From contig OZ253954.1 of the NCBI GenBank assembly GCA_965267405.1, positions 2,728,001-2,792,000 of the forward strand: 64,000 bases of DNA. The letters run 5' to 3'. The notes under the pieces are model-generated. The model saw only the letters and a program-made list of their open reading frames with translations, had not been told where the DNA came from and searched no databases. Below are positions 18,498 through 26,792 of this stretch, piece by piece. Each line of letters opens with the position of its first letter. Position 1 is the stretch's first letter. The position numbers and the translations under genes were made by a program. The stretch is from JAPPOI01 sp028818055. GTDB lineage: Bacteria > Pseudomonadota > Alphaproteobacteria > Rhodobacterales > Rhodobacteraceae.

Positions 18498-18607
18498 AGG
18501 GGCTCCTTTCTCGGCTTAAACGGTCAGGGGTGTACGCCGTCACGCACCTAGCGTCAAGCAAGAAAGAAATTTCAGTAATTATTTAAAATCAATATGTTAA
18601 GACGTTT

Positions 18608-18620
18608 ATCAACTGTTGAT
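18608..18620. promoter_or_regulatory. Short dyad in the carA / yqeY divergent region
   Basis: ATCAAC-T-GTTGAT is a perfect 6-base inverted repeat between carA and yqeY, next to an AT-rich run (18575-18605) that probably holds the promoters. Possible regulator site; short enough to be chance. Confidence 0.25.
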
Positions 18621-18678
18621 GCCAAGTTTTGCATTGGGTATGGTCGGAAATGCTCTGAACCATGGGGATGAGACAGAG

Positions 18679-19143
18679 ATGGAATTACGTGGGCAAATCA
18701 ATCAAGCCCTGAAAGACGCCATGAAAGAGAAAGACGCGATGCGTCTTTCGACGCTGCGTTTAATCAATGCTGCGATCAAAGATCGTGACATTGCCAAGCG
18801 TGGTGAAGGCGATGGCGATGACTCAGGTGTGTCCGGTGACGAAATTCTCGTCATCCTCGGCAAGATGGTGAAGCAACGCCAGGAAAGCGCCCGAGTATAC
18901 GAAGAGGGCGGACGTCTTGAGCTTGCTGAAAAGGAATTGGAAGAGATCAAGGTGATCGAAACCTTCCTGCCGCGTCAGCTGAGCGAAGATGAAACCAAAG
19001 CCGCAATCTCAAAGGCGATTGACTCGACTGGTGCCAGTTCAATCCGCGACATGGGAAAGGTCATGGGCGAATTGAAATCCAAATACACCGGACAGCTCGA
19101 CTTTGGAAAAGTGGGGCCGTTAGTGAAGGATTTGCTAGCCTGA
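18679..19143 (+). CDS. GatB/YqeY domain protein
   Basis: 154 residues from the ATG at 18679 (MELRGQINQALKDAMKEKD), the usual YqeY length; an upstream in-frame start at 18616 adds an unlikely tail. YqeY-like proteins resemble the C-terminal tRNA-binding helical domain of the GatB amidotransferase subunit. Conserved blocks include MRLSTLRLINAAIKDRDI and the C-terminal GKVMGELKSKYTGQLDFGKV. The biological role is poorly known, perhaps tRNA-related. The gene is commonly next to carA or dnaG-rpoD, and carA is divergent here. Confidence 0.9.
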   Translation: MELRGQINQALKDAMKEKDAMRLSTLRLINAAIKDRDIAKRGEGDGDDSGVSGDEILVILGKMVKQRQESARVYEEGGRLELAEKELEEIKVIETFLPRQLSEDETKAAISKAIDSTGASSIRDMGKVMGELKSKYTGQLDFGKVGPLVKDLLA

Positions 19144-19173
19144 ACGCAGCTTAGCCCAAAAGCGTCCTTTTTC

Positions 19174-19650
19174 TTAGGTCTCGCTCAGCCTCCCTTGAAG
19201 CTCGGCAAACAGGCCCTCGCGCTCTTCTGGTGTCAGAAACGCGCCGAGTTCTACCTCGCGTCCACCTCCACGAAGTGTAAGATAGTTCTTCACGGGGCCA
19301 TCTTTGCGCAGGTTAACGGTGACCCAATGAGGGTTCGCTTCCCATTCCAACATGGGCCCCTTGGCCGGGACGTGAGCGAGATACATGTGGTCATCAGACA
19401 GGCTCAGTTCCTCGCGCAGTGACATGTGCCGTTTGTTGGCAAATAGTGCCTTCCACATGCCGAAAAGCGCGATACCAAAGAACATCATCAAAACCCAAGC
19501 CACCGGTGTGCCCAACACGGCGAACAACGGCAGCGTCAGCAGCAAAGCCGTTGTGCCGATGAACCAGCTGAAGCCAGCGGGTGTCATCGATTGATGCGGC
19601 CAAAGCGTCAATTCGGTTTCACTGGGATTTTCTGTCCAACGGTACGGCAT
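19174..19650 (-). CDS. DUF2244 family membrane protein
   Basis: 158 residues. Two adjacent transmembrane helices (about 28-68: FSWFIGTTALLLTLPLFAVL and VAWVLMMFFGIALFGMWKAL) are followed by a cytoplasmic beta-rich tail (WVTVNLRKDGPVKNYLTLRG, ELGAFLTPEERE). This matches DUF2244, found in alphaproteobacteria often near cytochrome oxidase genes; ctaD is about 2 kb away here. No function is established. It converges on yqeY and has no obvious operon partner. Confidence 0.85.
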   Translation of the reverse strand: MPYRWTENPSETELTLWPHQSMTPAGFSWFIGTTALLLTLPLFAVLGTPVAWVLMMFFGIALFGMWKALFANKRHMSLREELSLSDDHMYLAHVPAKGPMLEWEANPHWVTVNLRKDGPVKNYLTLRGGGREVELGAFLTPEEREGLFAELQGRLSET

Positions 19651-19724
19651 GAGTTAATTCTAAGGCGAGAGTGGTTAACCTCAAGCCAAGAATTGGTGAT
19701 CGGCCAAACGGTCGCAGGGATTTG

Positions 19725-20795
19725 TTAAACGGCGTGGGGACGCAGTTTTTCGACTTCCGGCCGGTACGGTGTCGCGCTGTCCGGTAATTTCGGCAGGATA
19801 ACGGCATCTTGGTACCTCAGCTGCTTCAAAAGCACCGGGATAAGTTCCCGGAATGCCGCGAACAAAGACGGATAAGCCGGCGGCAGGTCATGTTTAATCT
19901 GCTCGTGCAAGTCTGGCAGGCGATAGTAGGGGACCATGGTGAACATGTGGTGTTCGACATGGTAGTTCATGTTCAAATAGATGAAGCGGCTGATCGGGTT
20001 CATCATGACGGTTCGCGTGTTCAACCGATGGTCAGTGACATTTTCCGCCATGCCAAGATGCTGGAGGACCCCAGTCATAACCATGTGCCATGTCCCGTAG
20101 ACCCGAGGCCCGCCAATAAGCAGAATGGGCAGCCACGAGCCGAAATACACGGCTGAGCCGATTGTGGCGGCAAAAATGACGGTCCAGATACGTGCCGTGC
20201 GTACGACCCTCGGAATGTCTTGGTCGCGAACATATGTCGCTTCGTCCGGATGGAGCTTGCCAGACGCATGCAGGATCAGACGGCGCAAGTTTACATTCAA
20301 CTCGATCAGGCCAAAGACGTTCGCACAAAGCCTGAGAAGGTCAGGTGGGCGCATCGCCTGAATTTCTGGGTCGCGCCCCACGATGATCGTATCGGTGTGG
20401 TGTCGCACGTGCGAGGCGCGCCAGACGATTGGCGATCGGATCAGGCAAAAGCTCGCGATCTGATAAATGACTTCGTTCATCCAGGGGGTTTTGAAGGCAG
20501 TCCGATGACCGCATTCATGCCAGCGTGCATCAGATGCCGACGAGTAGAGCACACCATAGATCAACCAAAATGGAAGCGACCACCAACTTGGCCAAAGAAG
20601 TACCGCGAACGTCGCCGAACCGAGCAAGAGGCCAAGCCACAGAAGTGCATCTCTGAGGGCAATGCGATCATCCTTTTTCATCAAGGACCGGATCTTGGCA
20701 GGATCGATATCTGTGCGATACCAGCTTGGATTGGCCAAGCCGCTTTGCTCTGCCTCGCGTGTCGTTTGACCAGTGAGCGAATAGTCTTGCGTCAT
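19725..20795 (-). CDS. Membrane fatty acid desaturase
   Basis: 356 residues from the ATG at 20795, which begins 4 bases after the upstream ankyrin stop. A longer frame starting at 20900 would overlap that gene by about 100 bases and its extra residues look like out-of-frame sequence. The three histidine boxes of di-iron membrane desaturases and hydroxylases are present: HECGH, HVRHH and HVEHH, with four or so hydrophobic helices between them. Substrates in this family include fatty acyl chains, carotenoids and sphingolipids; which one cannot be read. It is probably co-transcribed with the ankyrin gene. Confidence 0.88.
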   Translation of the reverse strand: MTQDYSLTGQTTREAEQSGLANPSWYRTDIDPAKIRSLMKKDDRIALRDALLWLGLLLGSATFAVLLWPSWWSLPFWLIYGVLYSSASDARWHECGHRTAFKTPWMNEVIYQIASFCLIRSPIVWRASHVRHHTDTIIVGRDPEIQAMRPPDLLRLCANVFGLIELNVNLRRLILHASGKLHPDEATYVRDQDIPRVVRTARIWTVIFAATIGSAVYFGSWLPILLIGGPRVYGTWHMVMTGVLQHLGMAENVTDHRLNTRTVMMNPISRFIYLNMNYHVEHHMFTMVPYYRLPDLHEQIKHDLPPAYPSLFAAFRELIPVLLKQLRYQDAVILPKLPDSATPYRPEVEKLRPHAV

Positions 20796-20799
20796 GCTT

Positions 20800-21471
20800 T
20801 CAATCGGATCCTTTGTGCGCCGCCATAGCTTCTTCCAGAATGGCAAGATTTCCAAGTTTTTTGGCATGACGCGCATGCTCGATTGGACGTTCGAAGCCAT
20901 AATCTGAATCGCGAGACATTGGGTCAGCTCCGGCCTTCAAAAGCGCTCGGACGATGTCTTCCGTGCCAAGAGCCGCCGCGACATGGAGAGGCGTCACGTC
21001 AAGCGTTCCGGGCAGGTTGACGTCAGCACCTCGGTCAATCAGCAGCTGGACAATGCTTAGATTTTCGCCCTGAATTGCCGAGCCGAGCGGGGAGATACCA
21101 TCGTCTTCGTGGAAGTTGATTTCGACCCCATGATCCAGCACCCAGGCGACAGCGTTTAGATTTCCAGCGTCAATCGCGTTGGTTAACCAATGCCTTTCAA
21201 GAAATCGATCGGTGCCATGTGGAAGGTCCGGGATTTCCTTCTTTAGCTCGTCCAACTTCGTCAGTTCGCCGTCGGTCATTGCCTGATAAACGCGATCAAA
21301 TTCCGCAACGATGTCTTCGTCGAAGTGTTTTCGGGACGAGAAAAGTGTCCAGATGAAAACAAATGGGAAGACTACGAGCATCAAGATGAACACAAAGCCA
21401 AGCAGCAGAATGACCACGACGCTCGCCAAGGCGACCGAAATCAGGTTCATCAAGCTCTGCAGACTACGCAT
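20800..21471 (-). CDS. Membrane-anchored ankyrin-repeat protein
   Basis: 223 residues from the ATG at 21471; a GTG four codons upstream (21483) is an alternative. Residues 5-45 hold one long or two short hydrophobic segments (VVVILLLGFVFILMLVVFPF), which anchor the protein. The remainder has three or four ankyrin repeats: NAIDAGNLNAVAWVLDHGVE, GSAIQGENLSIVQLLIDRGAD and VTPLHVAAALGTEDIVRALL. Ankyrins mediate protein contacts; no partner is identified. The stop lies 4 bases before the desaturase ATG, suggesting coupled translation and a shared membrane role. Confidence 0.82.
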   Translation of the reverse strand: MRSLQSLMNLISVALASVVVILLLGFVFILMLVVFPFVFIWTLFSSRKHFDEDIVAEFDRVYQAMTDGELTKLDELKKEIPDLPHGTDRFLERHWLTNAIDAGNLNAVAWVLDHGVEINFHEDDGISPLGSAIQGENLSIVQLLIDRGADVNLPGTLDVTPLHVAAALGTEDIVRALLKAGADPMSRDSDYGFERPIEHARHAKKLGNLAILEEAMAAHKGSD

Positions 21472-21563
21472 CGCAACGTCCACTTACCCGTATTCAATTT
21501 CCGGACCCTAGCAATCAAACCAGCCCAAATTCCAGACGGGTAAGGCTGCCAGACCAATAAAGA

Positions 21564-21589
21564 AAAAGCCCCGCCGAAGCGGGGCTTTT
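21564..21589 (-). terminator. Terminator of ctaD
   Basis: AAAAGCCCCGC-CGAA-GCGGGGCTTTT is an 11-bp perfect stem. Read on the minus strand it has a TTCG tetraloop and ends in TTTTTC, 18 bases past the ctaD stop. It would also work on the plus strand. Confidence 0.92.
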
Positions 21590-21607
21590 CTGAGAGACGC
21601 CTTGGGA

Positions 21608-23281
21608 TTAGTGGGCGTGGCCCTTGTCCCAATCTTCCTGCTTCGGAAGTATCTCAAATGTGTGCTCCGGTGGAGGCGTTGGAAGTGTCCACTCCAGTGT
21701 ATCCGCAGCCGGGTTCCAATAGTTGTTCTCGGTGATCCGCTTGCCAGCGAAGATCGTGTAGAACACGATGCCGATGAACAGCAGGAACGACGCAAAGGCC
21801 AGGAACGCGCCCCAAGACGACCATTCGTTCCAGTAGGCATAGGCCTCTGGGTAGTCGATGTAGCGGCGTGGCATACCCTGACGTCCCAGGAAGTGCTGTG
21901 GGAAGAAGGTGATGTTGGCGCCGATGAAGAACGTCCAGAATTGGACCTTGCCCAAGAATTCCGGATACTCGCGACCCGACATCTTTCCGATCCAATAGTA
22001 CGTTCCGGCAAAGATACAGAACACCGCTCCCAGCGACATCACATAGTGGAAGTGCGCCACGACATAGTAGGTGTCGTGATAGGCGCGGTCGACGCCAGCT
22101 TGGCTCAGTACGATGCCTGTGACACCGCCCACGGTGAATAGGAACAGGAAGCCGAAGGCGTATAGCATCGGAGTTTTGAACTCGACCGAGCCGCCCCACA
22201 TTGTCGCAATCCACGAGAAGATTTTGACCCCTGTCGGAACCGCGATGACCATTGTCGCCAGCATGAAGTAGGTCTGCTGGGTCAGGCTCATGCCCACTGT
22301 GTACATGTGGTGCGCCCAGACGACGAAGCCGAGTGCGCCGATGGCGATCAGTGCCCAAACCATTGGCATATAGCCAAAGACCGGCTTGCGGCTGAACGTG
22401 GCAATCACGTGGCTGATCAGACCGAAGCCTGGCAGGATCACGATGTACACTTCCGGGTGTCCGAAGAACCACAGGATGTGCTGGTAGAGGATCGGGTCAC
22501 CGCCACCGGCCGGATCAAAGAACGTGGTTCCGAAGTTCCGGTCGGTCAAAAGCATCGTGATGGCGCCGGCCAGAACTGGCAGCGACAGAAGGATCAACCA
22601 GGCTGTCACGAAGATCGACCATGCGAACAAAGGAACTTTAAACAGCGTCATGCCTGGTGCGCGCATGTTCAGGAAGGTCGTGATCATGTTGATCGCACCA
22701 AGGATCGACGACGCACCCGACAGGTGAACCGCGAAGATCGCAAGGTCCATCGACCAGCCTTGTTCGGTCGTGGAAAGCGGTGGGTACAGTACCCAGCCTA
22801 CGCCTGAACCAAGTTGTCCATTACCGCCCGGGCTAACAACCGAAGCGATCGCAAGGGACGAACCAGCTACGTAAAGCCAGTATGAAAGGTTGTTCATCCG
22901 TGGGAATGCCATGTCCGGCGCGCCGATGTGCAACGGCATGAAATAGTTACCGAAACCGCCGAATAGGGCCGGAATGACCACGAAGAACATCATCAGAATA
23001 CCGTGACCGGTAATCAGGACGTTCCAAATATGACCATTTGGCGTACAGGTTGCTGCGCTGTCTGCAATGAAGCGCGCACCTTCCATACACATGTATTGAA
23101 CGCCAGGATCTTTCAGCTCCATCCGCATGTAGACGGTGAATGCGACGGCAATGAAGCCGACGAAACCCGACGTGAAGAGATAGAGAATACCGATATCTTT
23201 ATGGTTTGTTGACATGAACCAGCGGGTGAAGAACCCGCGTTCGTCATGATGGTCGTGCCCGTGTGCAGCGGCGTCGGCCAT
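21608..23281 (-). CDS. ctaD: Cytochrome c oxidase subunit I (aa3 type)
   Basis: 557 residues, about twelve transmembrane helices. CtaD holds heme a, heme a3 and CuB and reduces oxygen to water while pumping protons. Visible signatures are the heme-copper WWFFGHPEVYIVIL-type block (here ILWFFGHPEVYIVILPGFG), GSSLAIASVVSPGG, and the HDTYYVVAHFHYVMSLGA segment with the axial histidines. The start has AGGAGG 7 bases upstream. It stands alone with a strong terminator; ctaB, ctaC and ctaE are not adjacent, which is common for ctaD in this group. Confidence 0.97.
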   Translation of the reverse strand: MADAAAHGHDHHDERGFFTRWFMSTNHKDIGILYLFTSGFVGFIAVAFTVYMRMELKDPGVQYMCMEGARFIADSAATCTPNGHIWNVLITGHGILMMFFVVIPALFGGFGNYFMPLHIGAPDMAFPRMNNLSYWLYVAGSSLAIASVVSPGGNGQLGSGVGWVLYPPLSTTEQGWSMDLAIFAVHLSGASSILGAINMITTFLNMRAPGMTLFKVPLFAWSIFVTAWLILLSLPVLAGAITMLLTDRNFGTTFFDPAGGGDPILYQHILWFFGHPEVYIVILPGFGLISHVIATFSRKPVFGYMPMVWALIAIGALGFVVWAHHMYTVGMSLTQQTYFMLATMVIAVPTGVKIFSWIATMWGGSVEFKTPMLYAFGFLFLFTVGGVTGIVLSQAGVDRAYHDTYYVVAHFHYVMSLGAVFCIFAGTYYWIGKMSGREYPEFLGKVQFWTFFIGANITFFPQHFLGRQGMPRRYIDYPEAYAYWNEWSSWGAFLAFASFLLFIGIVFYTIFAGKRITENNYWNPAADTLEWTLPTPPPEHTFEILPKQEDWDKGHAH

Positions 23282-23409
23282 GGAATGCCTCCTGATTCCC
23301 TCGATTTTACGCAGGTCTACCCGCGATTTGGCTCGGTTTTAGAGAACCGGCGCGGCGGGGGCAATGCTTCAAGCGCCGCAGGGGCGAGTAAAATTGTCTC
23401 AGGGTCGAT

Positions 23410-24345
23410 CTAGTCTTTTTTTGCTCTCCGTGCCCGTTCGTCGCGTTCTTTGTTTTCCGCCGTGATAAACGCGGTGTATCTCGGAGCGAAAAACTGAACA
23501 AATTTACGGACTTCCCTCCTTTGGTTCGCTGCGGGTGACGTTAACAACCACGTTGTTACACCCACACCCTTAGGTGGCGGAATTACAGCTGTAAGCAAAG
23601 GATTTTCCCTACCAAGCCGAACGTTCAAGGGCCCGATTCCTAAACCGCTTAATATTGCTGTGGTCAGACCGCTAAAACTGTCACAATCCATGACGATCTG
23701 GTCTGGCTCGACACGTGCTTCGATCCAATCCTGAAATTTGCCGGTCGCGGACGACATCGTCACGAACTTATGCCCCCCGAAATCATTTTCTGAACTTGGC
23801 AGGCCATATCGACGAATATAGGCGTCCGAGGCGAAGAGCGTGCGCTCAGCCTCGGAAATCTTTGTAGCAATGATCGAAGGGTCAATTGGATCGTTCGTGT
23901 ATCTTACCGCCACATCAGCTTCGCCAGCCGCGATGTCCATGCGAGCAGGTGTTGCCAGGAACTCGAAGCTGATGTCAGGGTTTGCGTTGGTGAATTCCGA
24001 AATGATCGCAGCAAAGTTCTCAGAAAAGAACTCGGGGACTCCAGTGAACTTGATCACCTTGTTTTTGGTATTCTCATAATTTGAGGCCGCTTTGGCGAAT
24101 GCTTCGATACTGGCCTCAACTGACTCTGCCTGAGTGATCAAGCCTTTAGCAACCTCGGTTGGTCGGAAACCGCGCGTCTCGCGCTCGAACAGAGTTAATC
24201 CAAGCTCGTGTTCCAAGACGTCGATACGACGAGCAACGGTCGGCTGGGACATGCCAAGGTTCTTGGACGCTGCAAGTGTAGAGCCCGACCGAACGACCGC
24301 CAGAAATACACGAAGATCGGACCAGTTACGAAATCTGTTCTTCAT
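23410..24345 (-). CDS. LysR-family transcriptional regulator
   Basis: 311 residues from the ATG at 24345 (MKNRFRNWSDLRVFLAVVRS), the family's normal length; in-frame codons further upstream run into the neighbouring promoter. The N-terminal helix-turn-helix is STLAASKNLGMSQPTVARRI (about 22-41). The C-terminal periplasmic-binding-like domain senses a small effector. A small gene, 24442-24657, is divergent across 96 bases containing a 14-base dyad, the typical arrangement for a LysR regulator and its target. Effector unknown. Confidence 0.9.
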   Translation of the reverse strand: MKNRFRNWSDLRVFLAVVRSGSTLAASKNLGMSQPTVARRIDVLEHELGLTLFERETRGFRPTEVAKGLITQAESVEASIEAFAKAASNYENTKNKVIKFTGVPEFFSENFAAIISEFTNANPDISFEFLATPARMDIAAGEADVAVRYTNDPIDPSIIATKISEAERTLFASDAYIRRYGLPSSENDFGGHKFVTMSSATGKFQDWIEARVEPDQIVMDCDSFSGLTTAILSGLGIGPLNVRLGRENPLLTAVIPPPKGVGVTTWLLTSPAANQRREVRKFVQFFAPRYTAFITAENKERDERARRAKKD

Positions 24346-24380
24346 TTTTGAAGAACAACACAACTTTTCTACGGATACCA

Positions 24381-24394
24381 ACGAAATCGTTGTG
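24381..24394. promoter_or_regulatory. Dyad between the LysR gene and the small divergent gene
   Basis: CAACGA-AA-TCGTTG lies midway between the divergent starts at 24345 and 24442. It is a plausible LysR operator, though it lacks the strict T-N11-A box. Confidence 0.4.
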
Positions 24395-24441
24395 GGCGTA
24401 GCGTGGTGATCGAAACCGACTAACCGAAGGAGTGCAACCAA

Positions 24442-24657
24442 ATGTCCATGGCAATCGATTCCGAATTATCCCGGACTGGATGGATCCTGCGTTTGTTCGG
24501 CGCGATCCAGTTCGACGTGGATACAGCCCCTCAGGGCCCGGAAGAAGACAGAATGCGACGTGATGCACTGTGTGATGCACTGTCAAATTGTCCGGAAGTG
24601 GTTTCATCTGACGCTGGCATGATGGCCCTGATGTCAGTTCATCCAAGACGATTTTGA
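24442..24657 (+). CDS. Small protein of unknown function, divergent from LysR
   Basis: 71 residues starting MSMAIDSELSRTGWILRLFG. AAGGAG stands 9 bases before the ATG, which supports a real gene. The N-terminal WILRLFGAIQF is mildly hydrophobic and the rest acidic; no signal peptide or known domain. It is divergent from the LysR regulator and may be its target. Its stop is 4 bases from the convergent lipB stop. Confidence 0.55.
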   Translation: MSMAIDSELSRTGWILRLFGAIQFDVDTAPQGPEEDRMRRDALCDALSNCPEVVSSDAGMMALMSVHPRRF

Positions 24658-24661
24658 CGGA

Positions 24662-25309
24662 TTACAAGAACCCTGATGCGAAAGTTCGTTTCAGGGCCAC
24701 ATCTACATCTGCCATCGTGACTGGCAGGCCCAGATCGACAAGTGACGTCACGCCGTGGTCAGATATCCCGCAGGGAACGATACCTTCGAAGTGGCTTAGA
24801 TCAGGCTCCACATTGATCGAAAGGCCGTGATAGCTGACCCACTTCTTCAAACGGATGCCAAGTGCCGCGATTTTGTCGTCGCGGGGGTCTCCATTCGGTA
24901 AAGCGGGCTTTTCTGGTCGTTCGACCCAAACTCCGACCCGACCGTCGCGAAGTTCGCCTTTGACGTTGAATTCGGCCAGAGTTGCAATCACCCAGCTTTC
25001 AAGGTCGTGGACGAATTTCCGGACATCTTGGCCGCGTTTGGCAACGTCCAGCATCACGTACGCCACCCGTTGGCCCGGTCCGTGATAAGTGAATTGCCCG
25101 CCACGCTTCGTGTGGAATACCGGAAATCGCTCAGGATCGGTCAGGTCCGCTTCCTTGGCTGACGTGCCCGCGGTGTAAAGCGGCGGATGTTCGACCAACC
25201 AAATAAGCTCATCGGCGCGGCCCTCACGGATCGCAATAGCGCGATCCTCCATGAAGCGCTCGGCATCTTTATAATCCTGAAGTCCAGGGGTGGTGATCCA
25301 TTCAACCAT
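24662..25309 (-). CDS. lipB: Octanoyl-[acyl carrier protein]:protein N-octanoyltransferase
   Basis: 215 residues. LipB moves an octanoyl group from acyl carrier protein onto lipoyl domains of 2-oxoacid dehydrogenases and GcvH. Family blocks are all present: LIWLVEHPPLYTAGTSA, RGGQFTYHGPGQRVAY and the active-site region SHFEGIVPCGISDHGVTSL with the acyl-carrying cysteine and its downstream lysine equivalent region. The gene is monocistronic and convergent with the small gene at 24442. lipA is not in the window. Confidence 0.96.
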   Translation of the reverse strand: MVEWITTPGLQDYKDAERFMEDRAIAIREGRADELIWLVEHPPLYTAGTSAKEADLTDPERFPVFHTKRGGQFTYHGPGQRVAYVMLDVAKRGQDVRKFVHDLESWVIATLAEFNVKGELRDGRVGVWVERPEKPALPNGDPRDDKIAALGIRLKKWVSYHGLSINVEPDLSHFEGIVPCGISDHGVTSLVDLGLPVTMADVDVALKRTFASGFL

Positions 25310-25460
25310 GGTTCGTCCAAGAATGCGTTGTAGAGTGGCGTTTAATCACGTGGAGAACTCGGGCGCAAATTTCCAGCCATTCAACGCAGGATTTTTTCAA
25401 ATGCCTCTTCACAAGGCCGACCCGTGCCGATAAGAGACGCGGACCTAAGCCAATGACAGT

Positions 25461-25547
25461 GCGGTCGTGGCGGAATTGGTAGACGCGCAGCGTTGAGGTC
25501 GCTGTGGGGTAACTCCCGTGGAAGTTCGAGTCTTCTCGACCGCACCA
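25461..25547 (+). tRNA. tRNA-Leu (anticodon GAG)
   Basis: 87 bases. Acceptor arms GCGGTCG and CGACCGC pair perfectly, followed by A and an encoded CCA. The D arm holds AATTGGTAGACGC, the anticodon stem is CAGCG/CGCTG with loop TTGAGGT (anticodon GAG at 25495-25497), a long class II variable arm follows (TGGGGTAACTCCCG), and the T loop is TTCGAGT. It reads CUU and CUC leucine codons. Confidence 0.97.
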
Positions 25548-25613
25548 TTCTCTCCAAACTTGGAAATCAACTGAAGTCTTGCGTGGCAGGGTCGAACGCG
25601 GTTTGACTTGGGC

Positions 25614-26792
25614 ATGACTGACCTTTCGTTCTCAAGAGCCGAATACGCGCAGCGTCTTGCAAAAACCCGCTCTGCAATGGAGCAGTTGGGTATCGAAGTT
25701 TTGATCGTTTCAGATCCGTCCAACATGGCGTGGTTAACCGGATACGACGGATGGTCTTTTTACGTGCATCAATGCGTTGTTGTTGGGCCGTCAGGCGATC
25801 CGATTTGGTTCGGTCGTGGACAAGACGCTGCCGGAGCCAGACTCACGACCTATCTGAATGATGACGACATTGTCGGTTACGCGGACGAATACGTTCAATC
25901 GACGACCCGGCACCCGATGGAGGCTTTGTCTGATGAGATAAAGGCCCGAAGATGGGCAAAAGGTCCAATTGGCGTCGAAATGGACAACTATTGGTTTTCA
26001 GCTAAGGCTTTTGCGGTTCTGAATGCCGGACTGTCTGACGCAAATTTCAAGGATGCGACATCCCTGGTGAATTGGCAGCGGGCCGTGAAATCAGAGCAAG
26101 AGCTCGACTACATGCGGCGCGCTGGCCGACGCGTCGGTCATATGCACCGAAGAATTGCTGAACGTGCAGAGCCAGGCTTGCGAAAATGTGACCTGGTCGC
26201 AGACATTTACGATGCGGCATTGCGATATGAAGACGACATCGGTGGCGGGGACTATGCCGCAATTGTTCCCCTGTTGCCGTCAGGCGCCGATGCGGCAGCG
26301 CCTCACCTCACTTGGGATGACGCGCCACTCAAATCCGGAGAGGGGACGTTCTTTGAAATTGCCGGGGTTTACCGGCGATATCATTGCCCATTGTCCCGAA
26401 CGGTATTTCTGGGCACGCCGCCTCAGGATTTTTTGGACGCAGAAGCGGCGGTTCAGGAGGGCATGGAGGCCGGGCTAGAGGTCGCCCGTGCTGGCAATAC
26501 TTGTGAAGATATCGCGCGCGCATTTTTTAAGGTGCTTAAGCGACACGGGATCGAGAAGACTAACCGTACAGGATACCCTATCGGCCTGAGTTATCCTCCC
26601 GATTGGGGGGAGCGGACCATGTCACTGCGCATGGGAGATACAACCGAACTTCAACCGAATATGACCTTCCACTTCATGACCGGGTTATGGATGGAGAACT
26701 GGGGCTTCGAGATCACGGAAAGCATCGTCATAGGTGATGGCATGCCGGAGTTGTTGGCCGACGTCCCACGAGAATTGGTGGTAAAGAACTGA
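25614..26792 (+). CDS. doeA: Ectoine hydrolase-like M24-fold protein
   Basis: 392 residues from the ATG at 25614, two codons after an in-frame TTG. It has the creatinase/aminopeptidase P layout: N-terminal domain (1-155) and C-terminal pitta-bread domain. Metal-ligand positions of true peptidases are replaced (FEIAGVYRRYHCPLSRT instead of the aspartate pair), as in creatinase-like hydrolases. DoeA (EutD) opens ectoine to N-acetyl-diaminobutyrate in compatible-solute catabolism. The assignment rests on overall sequence resemblance and on the adjacent doeB, whose ATG overlaps this stop by one base. Other ectoine catabolic genes and the uehABC transporter are absent here. Confidence 0.82.
   Translation: MTDLSFSRAEYAQRLAKTRSAMEQLGIEVLIVSDPSNMAWLTGYDGWSFYVHQCVVVGPSGDPIWFGRGQDAAGARLTTYLNDDDIVGYADEYVQSTTRHPMEALSDEIKARRWAKGPIGVEMDNYWFSAKAFAVLNAGLSDANFKDATSLVNWQRAVKSEQELDYMRRAGRRVGHMHRRIAERAEPGLRKCDLVADIYDAALRYEDDIGGGDYAAIVPLLPSGADAAAPHLTWDDAPLKSGEGTFFEIAGVYRRYHCPLSRTVFLGTPPQDFLDAEAAVQEGMEAGLEVARAGNTCEDIARAFFKVLKRHGIEKTNRTGYPIGLSYPPDWGERTMSLRMGDTTELQPNMTFHFMTGLWMENWGFEITESIVIGDGMPELLADVPRELVVKN

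Noticed and set aside
20796..20900. N-terminal extension of the desaturase
   Set aside because: It overlaps the ankyrin gene in another frame and a better ATG lies at 20795.
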